Shown here piece after piece: positions 61,226 to 64,000 of a stretch of 64,000 bases of DNA (its first letter is position 1; each line of letters opens with the position of its first letter). The DNA is taken from NCBI GenBank assembly GCA_013365365.1, contig JABVXU010000016.1:1-64000 (forward strand). Reading direction: 5' to 3'. Source of the DNA: Cruorifilaria tuberocauda. Taxonomy: Eukaryota > Nematoda > Chromadorea > Rhabditida > Onchocercidae. A model generated the notes under the pieces. That model was not told where the DNA came from. It was given only the letters and a program-made list of their open reading frames with translations, and searched no databases. Position numbers and translations under genes: made by a program.

Positions 61226-63880
61226 ATGTCTACGAAGAAAAAAACACCACGCAAAGGAAAGAAAGGAAAAGGAAAAGTTTTGGTACCAAAGTGGAAATTG
61301 TTTCGAGCCAAGGAACCACTTCTATCAGTATTCATGTGGGGGGTAAATCATTCTGTAAGCATTTTTCTTTTTTATTAAATTTTTGACAGAAAAAACTTCC
61401 AGTTTTCAGGGTAGTTTGACATGTCTTAAACCTTATTTATTTTGTCCTTTAAAGCTTACTTAAGAGTTATGGATCAATGACTGTTTACATAACAACTGAT
61501 CTTTCGATTTGATCGCAAAAATGTGTTATGTGAAAAGCTGAGTATGAAATTGGAACAATTAACATAACATTAATGCTTTATGAAGTGCAAAAGATAATAT
61601 GCAACGCTTTGAGATAATATACCATTTTATAGATCAGCGAATTGTTGCATGTTCCACCCCCAGGATTGCTGATGCCGGATGATTTTAAAGCTTCGATCAA
61701 AGTTAAAATCGATAATCATTTCTTCAACAAGTAAGTTTAGCTTGGAAATACTACAAGGAAATTTTAAAGTTATTAATCTGGGTTGTCGATTCACAATTTC
61801 CTCGTTGCCAGTTGTACAATTTCCTTGTTGCTTTATTGTGTACCGTGCATTGCCTAGCATAATTTCATAATTTTAAAAAAGCTAATGCCTCCATGTCTCA
61901 AGTAGATCCATTAAATCCACCACTGATCAAAGTTGGGAATAGAAATATTTTGATATGGAAAAAATAATATTATACATAAGTAATGCAAATACATGAATCA
62001 AAATTTTAATCAATTCAGAGATAATATGCCAAGCCATTTCAAAATCAAGGATTATTGCCCTAATGTATTCCGAAATCTTCGAGAGCATTTTGGTGTTGAT
62101 CAAAACGAATATTTAGTATGTTTATTTACTCATCACTGAATGAGGAAAAAAATGAGGAAAATTCTTTTGAATGAAGAAAAAAAAGTCAAATAAAATTATT
62201 GAATAATTTATTGTCATATTCACTAATTCATTTTTGTAGCGCTCTTTAACATATGGTGAACCAGAACCAGAACTAGATCAAGTGGACAAAAGTGGTTCAT
62301 GTTTGTATGTTTCATATGATAAGAAATTTGTGATAAAATCAATGGATTCAGAAGCGGTTGCCGAATTACATTCAATTCTCAGATCGTATCATGAGGTGCG
62401 TCATGTTTTTTCAGCGAAGTTTTATTCCTGGTTTGTAGTAGGTCATGAGAATCCTGTATCTTAAAATTTATCAAAAAGCGTTCAAAAGAAATTTCTTGCA
62501 ACAAAATGCTCAGACAGATTATTGTCATCATAAATATTGTTTAATTTGAATCGTTTCAATTTTCAGCACTCTTAAGTGTGTGAGTGTAATTAGTATTTTT
62601 TCCACAGTATCTGTCAATTATCTGTTTTTTGTTATTTCAGTATGTAGTAGAAAAAAGTGGCAAAACATTACTTCCGCAATTTCTTGGCCTATATCGTCTT
62701 ACTGTTGATGGCAGTGAAACATACTTGATTGTGATGCGTAATATCCTTGGTCGAAAATATGTTGTCCATCGTAAATATGATTTGAAAGTATATTTTTAAT
62801 CACTATTTTTTCCGACAGTTTAAGTAATGCTTGATTTAAGCTCATATAAGGAAAAGAAATCGTTTTATGTCGTTAATTAGACGTGTATTTATTTATCATT
62901 GGAGAAACGAACTGCTTGCAATCCCTTATGCTATCGGTATATGAAGCATGTTCCTGAAGTATAATTGCATTCATTCATTTTCAATTATTTTTAAAAAAGA
63001 TCCTCAAGTTCAGGAAACAAAGTAGTTTCACCATTTTTTTTAGTTATTTATTAAGTTAGCATTTGTTAATTTTCATTGATTTTGAACTGTTGAATTTCCC
63101 GAAGTTCTATTGCTTTTCTAATACCATTTTATTCTTCGGAAGAGTTGGGAGTATCTACGCTTTTATTAATAGCATATTGAATCTATTTCAAAAACGTTAT
63201 CATTTTATTTAGGAAGGATGCTACAGGTTGTGTTTTTTTGATATGTTAGTCTTTTTCATCTTATCATTTTTATAGGGATCAACCGTGCAGCGGCAAGCGA
63301 CTGATAAAGAGAAGACAAAGGAATTACCAACACTTAAAGTTAGTTAGCTCTCAATGAATTTCTTGAGAATCCATGATATTTTCAAGCAGAAATGTAAATG
63401 TTTTTCTGATTAAGGATAATGATTTCTTGGAAGATAAATACAAATTAATACTACCAACTGATGCTCGTGAGAAGTTGCTTTCAATGTTGCGTGATGATGC
63501 CGAATTCTTAACAAGAATGCATCTGATGGATTATTCACTTCTTGTTGGTTAGTTCACTCATATTTTGGTATTTGAAAAAAAAACTACAAATAGGAAATCA
63601 TATTATAATTGGTAAAAATCATATCGTAAAAAATCTAAACTAAAAAACAACTTTTAGTTCAGATTTTCATTTTCTGTTTCAGGTATTCATGATATGGACA
63701 AGGGTGAGCAGGAGACAGCAATCCAACAACTAGGCGAACCATCTGAGGGTGAAATTTCAGGTGATGAACTTGTTCCAACGCCACCAGATTCACCATTGCC
63801 ATCGACAGGTGCATTTGCGCCAATCCCATCCGGTGGACCAGATCTTGATGATGAGTTTTATGCAATTCCAAGTAGTCCAG
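61226..63880 (+). CDS. ppk-2: Type II phosphatidylinositol phosphate kinase (PIP4K2/PPK-2), 3' end beyond window
   Basis: Eight exons in phase: 61226-61354, 61633-61730, 62019-62115, 62240-62395, 62641-62787, 63276-63338, 63415-63547, 63683-63880, about 341 residues so far. The Lys-rich start ([15 protein letters not shown]) is followed by [19 protein letters not shown], diagnostic of PIP4K2. [31 protein letters not shown] (ATP-binding lysine), [27 protein letters not shown] and [11 protein letters not shown] (catalytic core) follow in family order. An acidic/Pro-rich insert ([11 protein letters not shown]) is typical of type II. These enzymes convert PI5P to PI(4,5)P2. The ATG lies two bases after a TTATTGCAG, which may be a spliced-leader acceptor. 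The activation loop and C-terminus lie to the right of the window. Confidence 0.95.
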
Positions 63881-64000
63881 GTGAGTTTTACTGTATAATG
63901 ACTTATAAAGCATTATGTTTTTCCTTTTTTTTAAAGTTTAAAAAGAATAGATTGCAATAAATAAAGCCTAGGATGACATTCGGGATAGAGAAATTACTGA
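63881..64000 (+). other. ppk-2: Start of the next ppk-2 intron
   Basis: Begins with a GTGAGT donor after exon 8. No exon matching the expected next block (aromatic/Ile-rich strand ahead of the activation loop) is seen before the window ends. Confidence 0.6.

Noticed and set aside
1..64000. Bacterial (Wolbachia-type) insertion, CRISPR array, rRNA, tRNA or viral remnant
   Set aside because: Looked for long intronless bacterial-style frames, regular spaced repeats, B-box-like tRNA motifs and polymerase or integrase motifs; none recognised by eye.

Overview
The window is eukaryotic and almost certainly nematode nuclear DNA. It is strongly AT-rich (roughly 30% GC by eye), with short exons, introns of about 50 to 5,000 bases and 3' splice sites close to the nematode TTTCAG consensus. 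The syntaxin here is almost residue for residue like C. elegans UNC-64. AT content, long intergenic spaces and tandem CA/GA tracts fit a clade III (Spirurina, perhaps filarial) worm, but that finer placement is inference. I saw no bacterial or Wolbachia-like coding, no CRISPR array, no rRNA and no convincing tRNA.

I rebuilt gene models by joining exons whose splice phases agree. From left to right: the 5' end of a GRAF/oligophrenin-type BAR-RhoGAP gene (minus strand, running off the left edge); an ~11 kb gene-poor stretch with simple repeats and two hairpins; a complete 11-exon KLHL18 orthologue (plus); a shortened protein disulfide isomerase-like gene (minus) convergent with it; a lineage-restricted 262-aa protein with a helix-turn-helix-like N-terminus (plus); a complete UBE2G1/ubc-7 ubiquitin-conjugating enzyme (plus); a compact tailless-family (NR2E-like) nuclear receptor (minus); and an EHD-type membrane-remodelling ATPase that has lost its EH domain (minus).

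The right half holds a ~120 bp inverted repeat pair about 1.6 kb apart flanking minus-strand exon candidates, then an unrecognised single-pass membrane protein (plus), 6 kb of AT-rich spacer, syntaxin-1/unc-64 (plus) with two alternative membrane-anchor exons, another 4 kb spacer, and the first eight exons of a type II phosphatidylinositol phosphate kinase (ppk-2/PIP4K2, plus) that runs off the right edge.

These are independent single-copy-style genes, not an operon or one pathway. Several touch membrane traffic and signalling (EHD, syntaxin, BAR-RhoGAP, PIP4K) and several touch protein turnover or folding (KLHL18, UBC-7, PDI), but I see no sequence evidence that they are co-regulated. The most unusual items are the EH-less EHD, the PDI with a CEAC active site and no visible a-b half, the nuclear receptor with an odd P-box and a 32-nt exon, and the unidentified proteins at 21.5 kb and 41.3 kb.
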